Source: Lachnospiraceae bacterium (GTDB lineage: Bacteria > Bacillota > Clostridia > Lachnospirales > Lachnospiraceae). From it: a stretch of 45,164 nt of DNA. Position 1 is the first letter of the stretch. Each line of letters starts with the position of its first letter. Under the pieces are notes generated by a model. That model searched no databases. It was not told the DNA's origin and saw only the letters and a program-made list of their open reading frames with translations. Shown here one piece after another: positions 17,043 through 25,550 of this stretch. The position numbers were made by a program, and so were the translations under genes. The stretch is taken from assembly GCA_017476665.1 (NCBI GenBank), contig JAFUZJ010000023.1, forward strand, positions 1 through 45,164, read 5' to 3'.

Positions 17043-17462
17043 CTATGGCCGCCCTTCCCACCAGCGAATCTGCTTGTCCCATTCATACCCCCATACCTTG
17101 TACGATATCGATGTCGGGAAGGAAAACAACGTGTCCTCCCGGTCTATCGCTCCTTCCCAAAAATGGGTTGCAACCCATAGAGATGTGATAAAGTCGTTGT
17201 CCCACCTTCTTAATATTTCATGAAACAGTATGCTCTCTTTGTTGTATTGGTTCCTGATCGGGAAAGTGGTCACTTTCTTCTTATCTATCCATTCCAATAC
17301 AGCCTGCCTGAAACTGTCATCTCCACACTTTATGATATATAGACACCATTCCGACCACACATATTTTTCTTTTGATATCTCTGTGTATAGGATTGATTGC
17401 CTAAAGCATTTCCTTGTTTTCAGATAGAACTTAGCTTTCTCTATTCGACTCAGATGCATCAT
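17043..17462 (-). CDS. Unknown 139-aa protein, possible diverged module
   Basis: A small, Trp-rich soluble protein. ATG at 17460-17462 is favoured; a TTG six nt upstream is a second option, both behind AGGAGG. The segment VLEWIDKKKVTTFPI followed about 12 residues later by ILFHEILRRWDND recalls the LIEW-IDHKPLSDIYIGE and ILTQEWGVLD order of the 101-residue family, so it may be a distant member; this is a weak resemblance. It lies between the TraG-like and signal peptidase genes. No function assigned. Confidence 0.65.
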   Translation of the reverse strand: MMHLSRIEKAKFYLKTRKCFRQSILYTEISKEKYVWSEWCLYIIKCGDDSFRQAVLEWIDKKKVTTFPIRNQYNKESILFHEILRRWDNDFITSLWVATHFWEGAIDREDTLFSFPTSISYKVWGYEWDKQIRWWEGRP

Positions 17463-17491
17463 AATCAATTTTCTCCTCCTGTATCCTTTGT

Positions 17492-18778
17492 TCAGATCAC
17501 ATCCAACTGATTCAGCCGCTCTAGTTCCGCAGGATCAAAGTTTAGAAACGCCACGTCAGGCCACAGATCAATTCGATTATCGCGCATGAATTCGTCCAGA
17601 TCCACGATTTCCGCGATGATTGGCTTCTCCCCTCTCCTAAAAATCCTGCTTTCTCCCACAGGCATATAGAGAATCTCCTGAAGCGGTTCATCGCAGCGTT
17701 TTGCCACCGCGGTTGCCGTCTCCACATCATTTCCTCCGAAATACAGGTAAGTATCACAGTTGGCGATGATTGTCCGCCCGTCATTGCCGTAGGACTCTGT
17801 AAGCTGGGATTCCGCTTGGATCATGAGCATCACAGATATCTTGCGGGAGCGGATGGAAGCGATCATGCGGGGAAATTCATGGATACGGCAGTTGGTGGCA
17901 AAGTCATCCATGATGAATCGCACCCCGATGGGCAGTTCGCTGTTTACGCAGTTCGTGTCTGCATGGCGGCAGAGCTCATTCATCGCCTGAGTGAAGAACA
18001 GATCGGCCAATACATCCATGGAACGGTCCGTGTCACTGACTACCACAACGAGTGCTGTCTTGACCTCGCCGATCCGATCAAAGCGTATCTCATTGCGCTG
18101 AAACATCTGCCGAAGTTCAGGCGTATCATATTTTCCCAGGGCAGCCCCTATCGTGATCAATACTGACTTCATCGTCCTGGACGCCCCCACTCTGAATTTT
18201 TCATATTGTCTGGCCGCAAAGCTGTCAGAATTCCCGATCTTTAGTTTTTCCATGCGGGCATCCATCGGTGCCTTCTGGGAAGATATGCCTTCCGGCACAT
18301 CACAGTCTTTCAATAACTCTCCAAGACTTCTGAAACTGATTTCTTTGCCTGTTTCCCACAGATATGCGATCAGTGCCTCCAATAACATCTCCGCAGCTGC
18401 GTCCCAAAAGGGCTCAGTACCGAAGCTGCCCTTTCCGCTGTTGCCATATACGATCATATGGGCAATCTTGTGAATGTCCTGGGTACTGTGGATATTGCTG
18501 AACGGATTGTACCCCTTGGAATCCAGCGGATCCACAAAGTTGATCTTGCCCACTCTATACCCCTTTGCCTCAAGATAATACCGATATTTCTCATAGAGGT
18601 TCCCCTTGGGATCGGTGATGATATAGCTCCCCTGCGCCTGCAGGATGTTTGGCTCCACCACCCCGCGGGTCTTCCCGCTGCCCGATGCCCCCACTACCAA
18701 CACATTGTTGTTGCGCTTTGTCTTTTTACAGTTCATGCTGTAAATGATGTCCTTGCCCAAAACTAATCCTTTTCTCAT
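17492..18778 (-). CDS. TraG/VirD4-like ATPase lacking membrane anchor
   Basis: A 428-residue coupling-protein ATPase. G-A-S-G-S-G-K36-T is Walker A; F-I-M-D-D-F is Walker B, followed by the typical coupling-protein segment with F-P-R-M-I-A-S-I-R-S-R and I-Q-A-E-S-Q-L. IITDPKGNLYEKY is the family motif after Walker A. Usual family members are 550-700 residues with two N-terminal membrane helices; here they are absent and the protein begins 30 residues before Walker A. The second ATG (18778) is chosen because AGGAGG lies nine nt before it. There is no relaxase or other conjugation gene nearby, so it is either a relic of an integrative element or adapted to another use, such as driving a secretion or targeting step with its neighbours. 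Confidence 0.85.
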   Translation of the reverse strand: MRKGLVLGKDIIYSMNCKKTKRNNNVLVVGASGSGKTRGVVEPNILQAQGSYIITDPKGNLYEKYRYYLEAKGYRVGKINFVDPLDSKGYNPFSNIHSTQDIHKIAHMIVYGNSGKGSFGTEPFWDAAAEMLLEALIAYLWETGKEISFRSLGELLKDCDVPEGISSQKAPMDARMEKLKIGNSDSFAARQYEKFRVGASRTMKSVLITIGAALGKYDTPELRQMFQRNEIRFDRIGEVKTALVVVVSDTDRSMDVLADLFFTQAMNELCRHADTNCVNSELPIGVRFIMDDFATNCRIHEFPRMIASIRSRKISVMLMIQAESQLTESYGNDGRTIIANCDTYLYFGGNDVETATAVAKRCDEPLQEILYMPVGESRIFRRGEKPIIAEIVDLDEFMRDNRIDLWPDVAFLNFDPAELERLNQLDVI

Positions 18779-18848
18779 AATCTTTGTCCTCCTCATAGTT
18801 GCTTGTTATCGCTGCTTGTTTTGTCACTGGTTACATACTTGGTGCACA

Positions 18849-19463
18849 TTATTGGACAACGGATTTCACATCGAACGGATTGCGGATGATTCTGTCGCAC
18901 AGCCCGAATGCAACACTTTCCTCCGCATTCATGTGGTTGTCATAGGATGTCGCCTCATTGATCTCCTCCAACGTCTTACCCGTGTGCTTTGCCAGCAGAT
19001 TGTTCACCAGATCCCTGGTCTCCAGAATGGATTCCGACAGATTGCGGATGGAGGTAGCACTCCCACCGACGCCGCCCCGCAGCAGGGGTTCATGGATCAT
19101 AGTCCTGGAGTGTGGCAGAATAAAGCGTCTGCCCTTCTCTCCCGCAGCCAAAATAATAGCCGCCATGCTGGCGGCCGTTCCTGTACAGATTAAGTTGACG
19201 GGAATCTCCATCCCCTGAAGGACATCGTAGATCAACAGCCCTGCGTCAATCTCGCCGCCTGGGCTGTTGATATAGACATCCACAGGCTCCTTGCTCTCCT
19301 GGGTCAAGAACATCATCTGCTCCAGGAAATCATCCGCAAGGTCACTGTCAATGCTCCCTCTCAAAAAGACCTTGCGCTTTCCGAGAAGCTCTGAACGGAT
19401 CTGCACCTCCTTGATGCTGTTGTAAGCTTTCTTTTCCACACTGGGTATCCATATTCTTTCCAT
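18849..19463 (-). CDS. clpP: ClpP-like serine protease
   Basis: A 204-residue ClpP family protease. The triad is visible: G-T-A-A-S99-M-A, P-H-S-R-T-M-I-H124-E-P and Y-D175-N-H-M-N-A-E-E, with spacing like E. coli ClpP. The oxyanion loop SPGGEIDAG and the handle-helix region LLRGGVGGSATSI are present. The N-terminus (MERIWIPSVEKKAYNS) differs from housekeeping ClpP. It starts at ATG 19463, with GGAGG nine nt upstream. It is probably an accessory paralogue because no clpX lies next to it and it is embedded in an accessory operon; a partner unfoldase is not obvious, though the AAA-AAA-M41 protein upstream has its own peptidase. It degrades unfolded or tagged proteins when fed by an ATPase. Confidence 0.9.
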   Translation of the reverse strand: MERIWIPSVEKKAYNSIKEVQIRSELLGKRKVFLRGSIDSDLADDFLEQMMFLTQESKEPVDVYINSPGGEIDAGLLIYDVLQGMEIPVNLICTGTAASMAAIILAAGEKGRRFILPHSRTMIHEPLLRGGVGGSATSIRNLSESILETRDLVNNLLAKHTGKTLEEINEATSYDNHMNAEESVAFGLCDRIIRNPFDVKSVVQ

Positions 19464-19480
19464 CAATCATTTCCTCCGTT

Positions 19481-19499
19481 TTCTCTCTGCATTTGCAGG
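19481..19499 (-). promoter_or_regulatory. Shared leader hairpin, clpP copy
   Basis: On the minus strand CCTGCAAATGCAGAGAGAA, a CTGC/GCAG hairpin with AGAGA, placed just before the ribosome site of clpP. It matches the signal peptidase leader at 16971-16989. Confidence 0.45.
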
Positions 19500-19534
19500 C
19501 ATCTTAGACTACTTCATATTAGATATTTATCCGG

Positions 19535-20656
19535 CTATGCCACTGTCACTACATTTTGTAAAATCTCATGTGCGTTGTTGAGTCTTTTGGTCATCTCTTC
19601 ACTTCCTCCTTTTACATCCGGATGATACTTTTTGAGCATACGCTTCCATGCCGTGTCTAGCTCCTTCCTGGTAAATTTTGCATGCAGGCCCAGCAGTTCT
19701 ATTGCCAACTCCTCCTTGCTCTTCTGTGGCTTTCTGACCTGCTTCTGAGCCTCCTCCGCCTTCCTGCGTGCTTCTTCTGCCTTTCGTGCCTCCTCCGCTT
19801 TCCTCCGTGCTTCTTCTGCCTTTCGCTCCCTTTCCCGGATGGCATATAAACTTTTCTCCAGTCGATCCAGGTTCTCTTCCCGCTTACTGATGCACTGTGG
19901 CAGAACTTCCTGCAACACTTCCCACATTTCATCAAAGCGATAGGAGATATTCTTGCCTGAAATTCTGTAAGTTGCCCCTACAAGGCTCCCGCCGTTCAAA
20001 GGGATTTCAAAGGTTCTATGTCTTCTCTTTGTCTGCAAGATCATGGTGAGCTTTCCATAAGCATAATTATCCATTCCCTTTGCCCGCTTTACAGGATAAA
20101 ACTGAAAGGCTACACTTTTGATATCCTTGCAGCGAATTTCCAGATTCTGAACAATCATGGACTTTCTGCAAAGCCGTAAGATCCCCACTGTTGCAAAACC
20201 GGCAGATTCTGCGGGGAAGACTACCCTGCCTACCTTTCGGATCCTTCTCCTCTTGGACTCTGATCTGCGCCGTTTCTTCGCATCCCGCTCTATAAAATAT
20301 TGCAGCGTGATCCGATCTGCCTCCCGACATGTTTCATACCGCTCTGCAAAACGCCCAAGGATGCTCAGACAGATCTCTAAAAGGAACACCATGACAGTCC
20401 AGACCGCAGCAGCCCCTAACATACTGCCGCATAACAAAAGCAACTCCCTCCCGCAAAAAGCCCAAAATCCTTTGAGGGTGCCCCATATTATATTGAACGC
20501 AATGAAAACCAGTAGCCAGAGAATTGCCGCGACATCCTCTGCTGTCTCCTGGTCATCCAAGGCATCTCCTACCCCCTCCAGCTTCTTATAGAGACATGCC
20601 CCTGGATAAGCGCTCCACATTCTGATTTTATTTAAAACTCTCTTATATCCGTACAT
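19535..20656 (-). CDS. Membrane J-domain (DnaJ-like) protein
   Basis: A 373-residue protein. Two hydrophobic segments near residues 40-70 and 72-100 anchor it; a basic region and an unassigned middle domain follow. Residues near 275-310 are a low-complexity run of R-K-A-E-E-A repeats, a likely coiled coil or rigid helix. The C-terminus is a J-domain with K-K-Y-H345-P-D347-V-K-G-G-S-E-E and NNAHEIL. J-domains stimulate Hsp70 ATPase, so this protein probably recruits DnaK to a membrane site. The ATG follows GAGGAGG. It is the first gene of the compact run, after a terminator at 20763-20827. The N-terminal part lacks a signal-peptide cleavage site. Confidence 0.85.
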   Translation of the reverse strand: MYGYKRVLNKIRMWSAYPGACLYKKLEGVGDALDDQETAEDVAAILWLLVFIAFNIIWGTLKGFWAFCGRELLLLCGSMLGAAAVWTVMVFLLEICLSILGRFAERYETCREADRITLQYFIERDAKKRRRSESKRRRIRKVGRVVFPAESAGFATVGILRLCRKSMIVQNLEIRCKDIKSVAFQFYPVKRAKGMDNYAYGKLTMILQTKRRHRTFEIPLNGGSLVGATYRISGKNISYRFDEMWEVLQEVLPQCISKREENLDRLEKSLYAIRERERKAEEARRKAEEARKAEEARRKAEEAQKQVRKPQKSKEELAIELLGLHAKFTRKELDTAWKRMLKKYHPDVKGGSEEMTKRLNNAHEILQNVVTVA

Positions 20657-20690
20657 AGCATTTCCTCCTCATAAGTTTTTGGATTTACAG

Positions 20691-20722
20691 TTTTGGGTAT
20701 GTATATTATTCATATAAAATAC
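20691..20722 (-). repeat. Shared intergenic element, copy 2
   Basis: Plus-strand TTTTGGGTATGTATAT, then ATT, then CATATAA, matching 16997-17029. It lies 35-66 nt before the J-protein start, where a promoter is expected. I could not fix clear -35 and -10 boxes in it. Confidence 0.5.
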
Positions 20723-20762
20723 TGCACCTGCCCGGTCGTGTGACAAAACGCTAAATTCCAAT

Positions 20763-20827
20763 CAAAAAGACCGGCTGGCAATACTTGTAGCATCGCTCTC
20801 CCCGCAATGCCTCTGCCAATCGGTCTT
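20763..20827 (-). terminator. Terminator of the AAA-AAA-M41 gene
   Basis: On the minus strand AAGACCGATTGGCA pairs, with a two-base mismatch, with TGCCAGCCGGTCTT about 36 nt later, followed by a run of T. It lies 28 nt after the stop of the large gene and separates it from the J-protein operon. Confidence 0.75.
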
Positions 20828-20854
20828 CTTGTTTTGATTCTATTATGTTTTCGA

Positions 20855-23800
20855 TCAGGAATGGATTCCGGCTTTCTTCAAATAGACGTCAAATTCCTTC
20901 TTGAGCTCTTCTCCCGTAATGGACTTCTTTTCCAGCAATATGTCCACCATGCTATCCATAAAAGGTTTATAATCCTGAATCACTTTCATTGACATTTCGT
21001 CCGCCCGGATCAGCAGATCCTTCGGTTTTGTCTTTCCGATCGTACCCATCGCAAGATTCTTCACCATCATCTTGCAGACTCTTTTTGCCCTCTGATAGTC
21101 GGAACTGCAGCCACTGGCATGTTCCCCAAAGAATGCAATCTCTGCATTTTTTCCCGACAAAAGCGTTGCCACGTGATTCAGGTAATCCGATTCCGTCATG
21201 TTCCCTTCTCTCGGATTCAGTTCAACTCTTCCATAAGATCCAAACACACTCTTGATGCTGATGCTCTCCGGCACATGCTCCGAGCCGGCCTGCAAAAGCA
21301 TAATGGCATGACCAAGCTCATGTACTGCCGTTCTTCTTCGATCCTCGTCCGTCACCTTCCCGGGGTCATGTGCCACCTTCCTTTGAGCAGAGGTCTTCAG
21401 CATGTCTCCCACTGTCGGAATATCCTGTACGTCGATGTCGCTATAATCCTTTTCATCATATGCCCTTGCGGCACGTTTGCCGATGGTTTGGCTGATCAGC
21501 TGATCCACAAAACGGCCATTTCCAAAATCCGGAACGGCCTGAAAGTATTCCAGAACCTCCCTGATCTTTGAATCCACGCCCTCTTTGATGACAAAGCGGC
21601 TCTCCTCCATTTTCTTGTAGAATATCTCTGTCAGCTCATCCACCGTATAATCTTCAAAGTGAAAGACATAGCTAATGCGGGAGGTCAGCCCGGAATTCAT
21701 GCTTACAAATTCCTGCATGTCATAGGAGTATCCTGCAAAGACAAAGATCGTGTTCTCCTTATAATCCTCCATGGCCGTCAGAAAAACCTCTATGATCTGC
21801 TGGCCGGAACTTCCTACCAGAGAATATGCCTCATCCACAAAAAGGATTCCTCCGATTGCCTCTTTGACGTATTCCTCCGCATGCTGTGCAGGCGTCATGT
21901 TCTTACTGTAATTCACCAGATCCTTTTTTTCTACGACAATGCACTTGTCCGTTTTCAGAACGCCGATTTTATACAAATCCTTCGCCAACATCTTGGCTAC
22001 CGTTGTCTTTCCGGTGCCTGGGCTTCCCGCAAAGATCATGTGCATGTTGGTGGCCGGCACGCGAACGCCCCGCTCTTTAAGGAAGTGCTGATACGCGGCC
22101 GTATTCTTAAATTCTGCAAGCTTATTCTTCAGATCCGTTAATCCGATCAGCCCGTCTATTCCCGCCCCGTCTTTCTCGGGCAATAACTTTTCCACACAAG
22201 ATGGCCCGATCACGCGATTCAACACCTGACCGTGCTCCTTTGCCAACAGAAATTCCTCCGCCCAACTTTCTGCCAATCCCGATGCAATGGCGCGCATGAC
22301 CCTGGCATTTCCAAAAAAGCGTTCTGACTTCTTTGCTGAGATCAGGGTCTCCACCAATTCCTCCGAATCCTTTGCAAGTTCAAAGTCCTCCTTGCGCAGG
22401 AATCCATTTAGAATTTTCTTTAACTCCTCCTCCGAATAATCCTCAAAATAAACTACCTTACGCAGCCTGGACGCCAATCCCTGATTGATCTTCTTCAGCG
22501 CATTCATGTCTTCCTCATAACCTGCAAAAATAACCACAAGCCGGTCCGCATGATCTTCCATTTCCTTGATCAGAACCGCAAGCGCTGATTCATATTTATC
22601 GTCGTCCGAATTAAAACCATAAGCCTCGTCAATGAACAGCACGCCATCGTAGGCCTCCCGGATCTTAGCCAGGGCTCTCTGCTCCGTATTGCCGCGCCAT
22701 GGGGAAACAAAGTCCCCCGGCCTTGTCTCCACCAGATTGTCCGTTTTCAGCACGCCCATGCCATGGAATAATCTGGCTGCCAACCTGGCCACGGTAGTTT
22801 TGCCTGTCCCGGGGTTCCCGACAAAAAACATATGCCAGCCGTTTCTACCCTTATCCAGCCCTGCCGCCATGCCATTGTAAATGGAATGGAACTCTTCCTT
22901 TACGTTGCCGAGTCCCGTCATGGAGTCCAGTTCATTTAACACAACTTCCGGTCCAGAGATATTATCGCGATAAAAAGGAATGTATTCCTCCGTTATGATA
23001 CAGTCAAATTCCTTTCCGCCATGGTTTTTTCGAAAATAATTGACGTAAATGCGATTTAACAGGTCAGTAACAAACTCTGACCCTTTCAGCTCCGCCCTAT
23101 TGTAAACAGCCTGCAAATAACGCTTTAATGCTTTATCAAATCCCTCTGCCAGAGTAAAACCGTTCTTATGCATTTCCTGCAGACATTTTTCATATAACTC
23201 ATCCACAGAATAGTCAGGAATAAAAATATGGGTATTAAAAATACGATAGAATATTTCCGTGCAGTTATACGCCAGATCTTGAAAAACAGTATCGTCTGCC
23301 AGAATAAAAAACAGTTTGTTGTGATTTAATCTGCAGGCATCTCCCATGATCCTCCAAAAGTCCTCATAAGCCCTAATGCTTCTTGTATTGTTTTGTACTG
23401 CAAAGCCCGTGGGCGCATCCTTGTCAACAAGCGGTTTCTCTATACAATCCTTTATCACAACAATACTGTTTTCACGCAATCTCAATAACCCATCGATTCT
23501 TGGGGGATTTTTGCCCTCATACGATTGAATCAGCCTGTCCCTCTCCTTCTCCTGCGAAAAAGTAACAATCTCCACCCTGTCTTCCTTGAGAAATCCGGAT
23601 ATTTCACGGACAAAATCCATACTCCGCATGCTGTCATTGGAATGGATCAGCAAATTCAGATAAGGCATGTGTGACGGCATTTTCTTTGCCTTGTCAATCT
23701 TAGAAAAAGAACTCGTCTGCAAACAATAATTCATATAACTTTGCAGCCTGCGTATATCCTTTTCTGCAAACCTGTAATTTTTCTTCAGCGAATCCAAGAA

Positions 23801-24466
23801 TGAATCCATATTATCCAGCTTCTCCGCAAGACGTCGATATTCCTCCTCTTCCTCATTTTCAGAAGGAACGTCATCAAGATACGCTATGTCGTCACCGAAG
23901 ATTGTATCGATATCGTACTCTTTCTCCAAAGGAATCCATTCCTGAAACCTTTTCCAATGCTCACCATTGACCTTATTCTCATCATCCATATCATTCCATC
24001 TACATGGGAATTCTTTCTTCTCCCTCAAGTCTTTCAGAAACTTTACATCCAGATAACAATTTTCCTTATAAAAAAACGAAATGGTCTCCACCTTCATTTT
24101 ACTGTTCGCACCCTGCGGATTCTCCCCTTCCTCCTTGGAAAAAACACATTGCAAACCCAAAAGGCAGTAACATATACCCTCTTCATTTTCTGCAAATCTT
24201 TTGGAGGACCAAACCTCTGGAAGCATCTTGAAGCCGATCAGGTACATCAGGATACATTCCTGCTTCATATAGGGATTCACCCCGGCCGCCAGATACGAAA
24301 TGCTTTTCAAATTCACCCAGGACTCATCTCCATGCTGAATCTGCTTTTCCCCCATGTCACCCGTTTTTTCCAAAAACGCATAATTACCAAACGAGCTTCT
24401 GATGGCAATTTCGTTATCCCGCATAAAGGCATTTCCCGTAGCAATAATATCCTCCGTCACTTTCAT
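20855..24466 (-). CDS. Giant AAA-AAA-M41 (CbxX/SpoVK-FtsH-like) fusion
   Basis: A 1203-residue cytosolic protein. The first 500 residues are unassigned and charged. Two CbxX/SpoVK-type AAA+ modules follow: Walker A G550-N-P-G-T-G-K556-T-T with LFIDEAYGF, and G814-S-P-G-T-G-K820-T-T with LFVDEAYSL. The C-terminus is an M41 zinc peptidase as in FtsH: H1049-E-L-G-H1053, then the SGKNAEIAFFGE and SGCSSDYQRA segment with the third metal ligand. FtsH itself has one AAA module and membrane helices; here there are none, and the AAA type is different. The start ATG has AAGGAG ten nt upstream and its own promoter. It should be an ATP-driven protease or remodeller. The N-terminal part probably selects targets. 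The catalytic residues look intact. Confidence 0.88.
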   Translation of the reverse strand: MKVTEDIIATGNAFMRDNEIAIRSSFGNYAFLEKTGDMGEKQIQHGDESWVNLKSISYLAAGVNPYMKQECILMYLIGFKMLPEVWSSKRFAENEEGICYCLLGLQCVFSKEEGENPQGANSKMKVETISFFYKENCYLDVKFLKDLREKKEFPCRWNDMDDENKVNGEHWKRFQEWIPLEKEYDIDTIFGDDIAYLDDVPSENEEEEEYRRLAEKLDNMDSFLDSLKKNYRFAEKDIRRLQSYMNYCLQTSSFSKIDKAKKMPSHMPYLNLLIHSNDSMRSMDFVREISGFLKEDRVEIVTFSQEKERDRLIQSYEGKNPPRIDGLLRLRENSIVVIKDCIEKPLVDKDAPTGFAVQNNTRSIRAYEDFWRIMGDACRLNHNKLFFILADDTVFQDLAYNCTEIFYRIFNTHIFIPDYSVDELYEKCLQEMHKNGFTLAEGFDKALKRYLQAVYNRAELKGSEFVTDLLNRIYVNYFRKNHGGKEFDCIITEEYIPFYRDNISGPEVVLNELDSMTGLGNVKEEFHSIYNGMAAGLDKGRNGWHMFFVGNPGTGKTTVARLAARLFHGMGVLKTDNLVETRPGDFVSPWRGNTEQRALAKIREAYDGVLFIDEAYGFNSDDDKYESALAVLIKEMEDHADRLVVIFAGYEEDMNALKKINQGLASRLRKVVYFEDYSEEELKKILNGFLRKEDFELAKDSEELVETLISAKKSERFFGNARVMRAIASGLAESWAEEFLLAKEHGQVLNRVIGPSCVEKLLPEKDGAGIDGLIGLTDLKNKLAEFKNTAAYQHFLKERGVRVPATNMHMIFAGSPGTGKTTVAKMLAKDLYKIGVLKTDKCIVVEKKDLVNYSKNMTPAQHAEEYVKEAIGGILFVDEAYSLVGSSGQQIIEVFLTAMEDYKENTIFVFAGYSYDMQEFVSMNSGLTSRISYVFHFEDYTVDELTEIFYKKMEESRFVIKEGVDSKIREVLEYFQAVPDFGNGRFVDQLISQTIGKRAARAYDEKDYSDIDVQDIPTVGDMLKTSAQRKVAHDPGKVTDEDRRRTAVHELGHAIMLLQAGSEHVPESISIKSVFGSYGRVELNPREGNMTESDYLNHVATLLSGKNAEIAFFGEHASGCSSDYQRAKRVCKMMVKNLAMGTIGKTKPKDLLIRADEMSMKVIQDYKPFMDSMVDILLEKKSITGEELKKEFDVYLKKAGIHS

Positions 24467-24507
24467 GGCAAGTCTTCTCCTTTGTCAATCAAATCAAACT
24501 TAAGATT

Positions 24508-24536
24508 ATTTTACCACCATTGTCAGGCATGGGCAA
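24508..24536 (-). promoter_or_regulatory. Extended -10 promoter for the AAA-AAA-M41 gene
   Basis: On the minus strand TTGCCC (24531-24536), 17-nt spacer, TAAAAT (24508-24513) preceded by TGG. It lies 42 nt before the ATG. A perfect palindrome CCGCAATTGCGG at about 24546-24557 follows the stop of the upstream gene but has no T-run in this direction. Confidence 0.6.
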
Positions 24537-24560
24537 TAACGTGATCCGCAATTGCGGTTT

Positions 24561-25550
24561 TTAGTCAATGATATCGTTCTGGAACCTCGACAAATGCTCA
24601 TATGGCAGGATCAAACGCCCCTTATAAAATCCGCACCCATCATTTACAAGCTGATTATTTACAGCCCCAAACATATTTACGTCCACTTTCGCCAAATCTA
24701 TTTTTTGCAAAAGCATCCCTCTTTCGTATGCCTCGTCAAAATAGATATTTTCACCTTTCGGAATTTCATCTCTTCGGGCATGTTCCTCTTTTTGGCGTTC
24801 TTCATATCCGGAATGATTTGCAAGGCCAATCTCTGCATAGTCATCCATTTCCTTCGTCCGAAGCTGGACTTCCACATGACATCTGGACAGATTATCATAA
24901 AAAGAAATATGTAATGACCGATACCCATATGGGCTCGGATTCATCACATAATCTCTATAATATGGTTGTACTGCCTCTTCCATTCTGTCCGAAATCTGCC
25001 ATCCTTGCTTTCCGCTGTCTTCCGCACTGAATCCTCTCTCTTCAAGGAATCCCGGCAAAACATTTGCAATCTCATATAGAAAACGTACTTCCTCTTCTGT
25101 CCGATTTTGTCCGTCTTTTACATGGCATTGGGGAAGAGATATCACGATCCGGTATGCAATCAGATCCCTCACCCTCCCAATCCTGTTTTTAATTTCAATC
25201 TCCGTCGGATAACAATGCCTTTCCTGATAATACTCATAGATATAATCCACAATGTTTCCGTTTATCTTTTCCTCCAGCCTGATCAGTGACTTTATCCTGC
25301 CCTTAAAAGTAAATGCAAGAAACGGATATTTCTTTGCCAAATATTTGTAAAACTCTCTGATCCGCTGAGACTGCGATGTCAAAAAGTCGTTGTGTTCTAA
25401 CAATTCAATTTCCTGCAGCAGAAGATTACTATGAACAAGATCCACGCCATTGTGGCTGTTGATCGCGGAATTTTTCATATCCTCACAATAACTGTGCAGA
25501 ATCTTGAGAACCGTATTCCCTTGATACAGGTAGTCGTTTAATGTGATCAT
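24561..25550 (-). CDS. RelA/SpoT-type nucleotide pyrophosphokinase, single domain
   Basis: A 329-residue protein with a RelA/SpoT synthetase domain. R-V-R-D129-L-I-A-Y-R134 is the ATP/metal block, P-Y-G-Y210-R-S-L-H the G-loop with its aromatic residue, and E227-V-Q-L-R-T followed by Y-A-E-I the second catalytic block. There is no HD hydrolase, TGS or ACT domain. Length exceeds typical small alarmone synthetases (about 210-260 residues); roughly 110 helical residues precede and 80 follow the core. Such stand-alone proteins either make (p)ppGpp or, as toxSAS, modify tRNA or make toxic nucleotides. No antitoxin-like gene adjoins. The ATG at 25550 follows GGGGTGG. It borders the core sporulation genes and may be the edge of the accessory region. 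Confidence 0.85.
   Translation of the reverse strand: MITLNDYLYQGNTVLKILHSYCEDMKNSAINSHNGVDLVHSNLLLQEIELLEHNDFLTSQSQRIREFYKYLAKKYPFLAFTFKGRIKSLIRLEEKINGNIVDYIYEYYQERHCYPTEIEIKNRIGRVRDLIAYRIVISLPQCHVKDGQNRTEEEVRFLYEIANVLPGFLEERGFSAEDSGKQGWQISDRMEEAVQPYYRDYVMNPSPYGYRSLHISFYDNLSRCHVEVQLRTKEMDDYAEIGLANHSGYEERQKEEHARRDEIPKGENIYFDEAYERGMLLQKIDLAKVDVNMFGAVNNQLVNDGCGFYKGRLILPYEHLSRFQNDIID

Noticed and set aside
24546-24557. Palindrome CCGCAATTGCGG after the RelA-like gene as terminator
   Set aside because: The T-run follows it only on the plus strand, while the gene reads on the minus strand.
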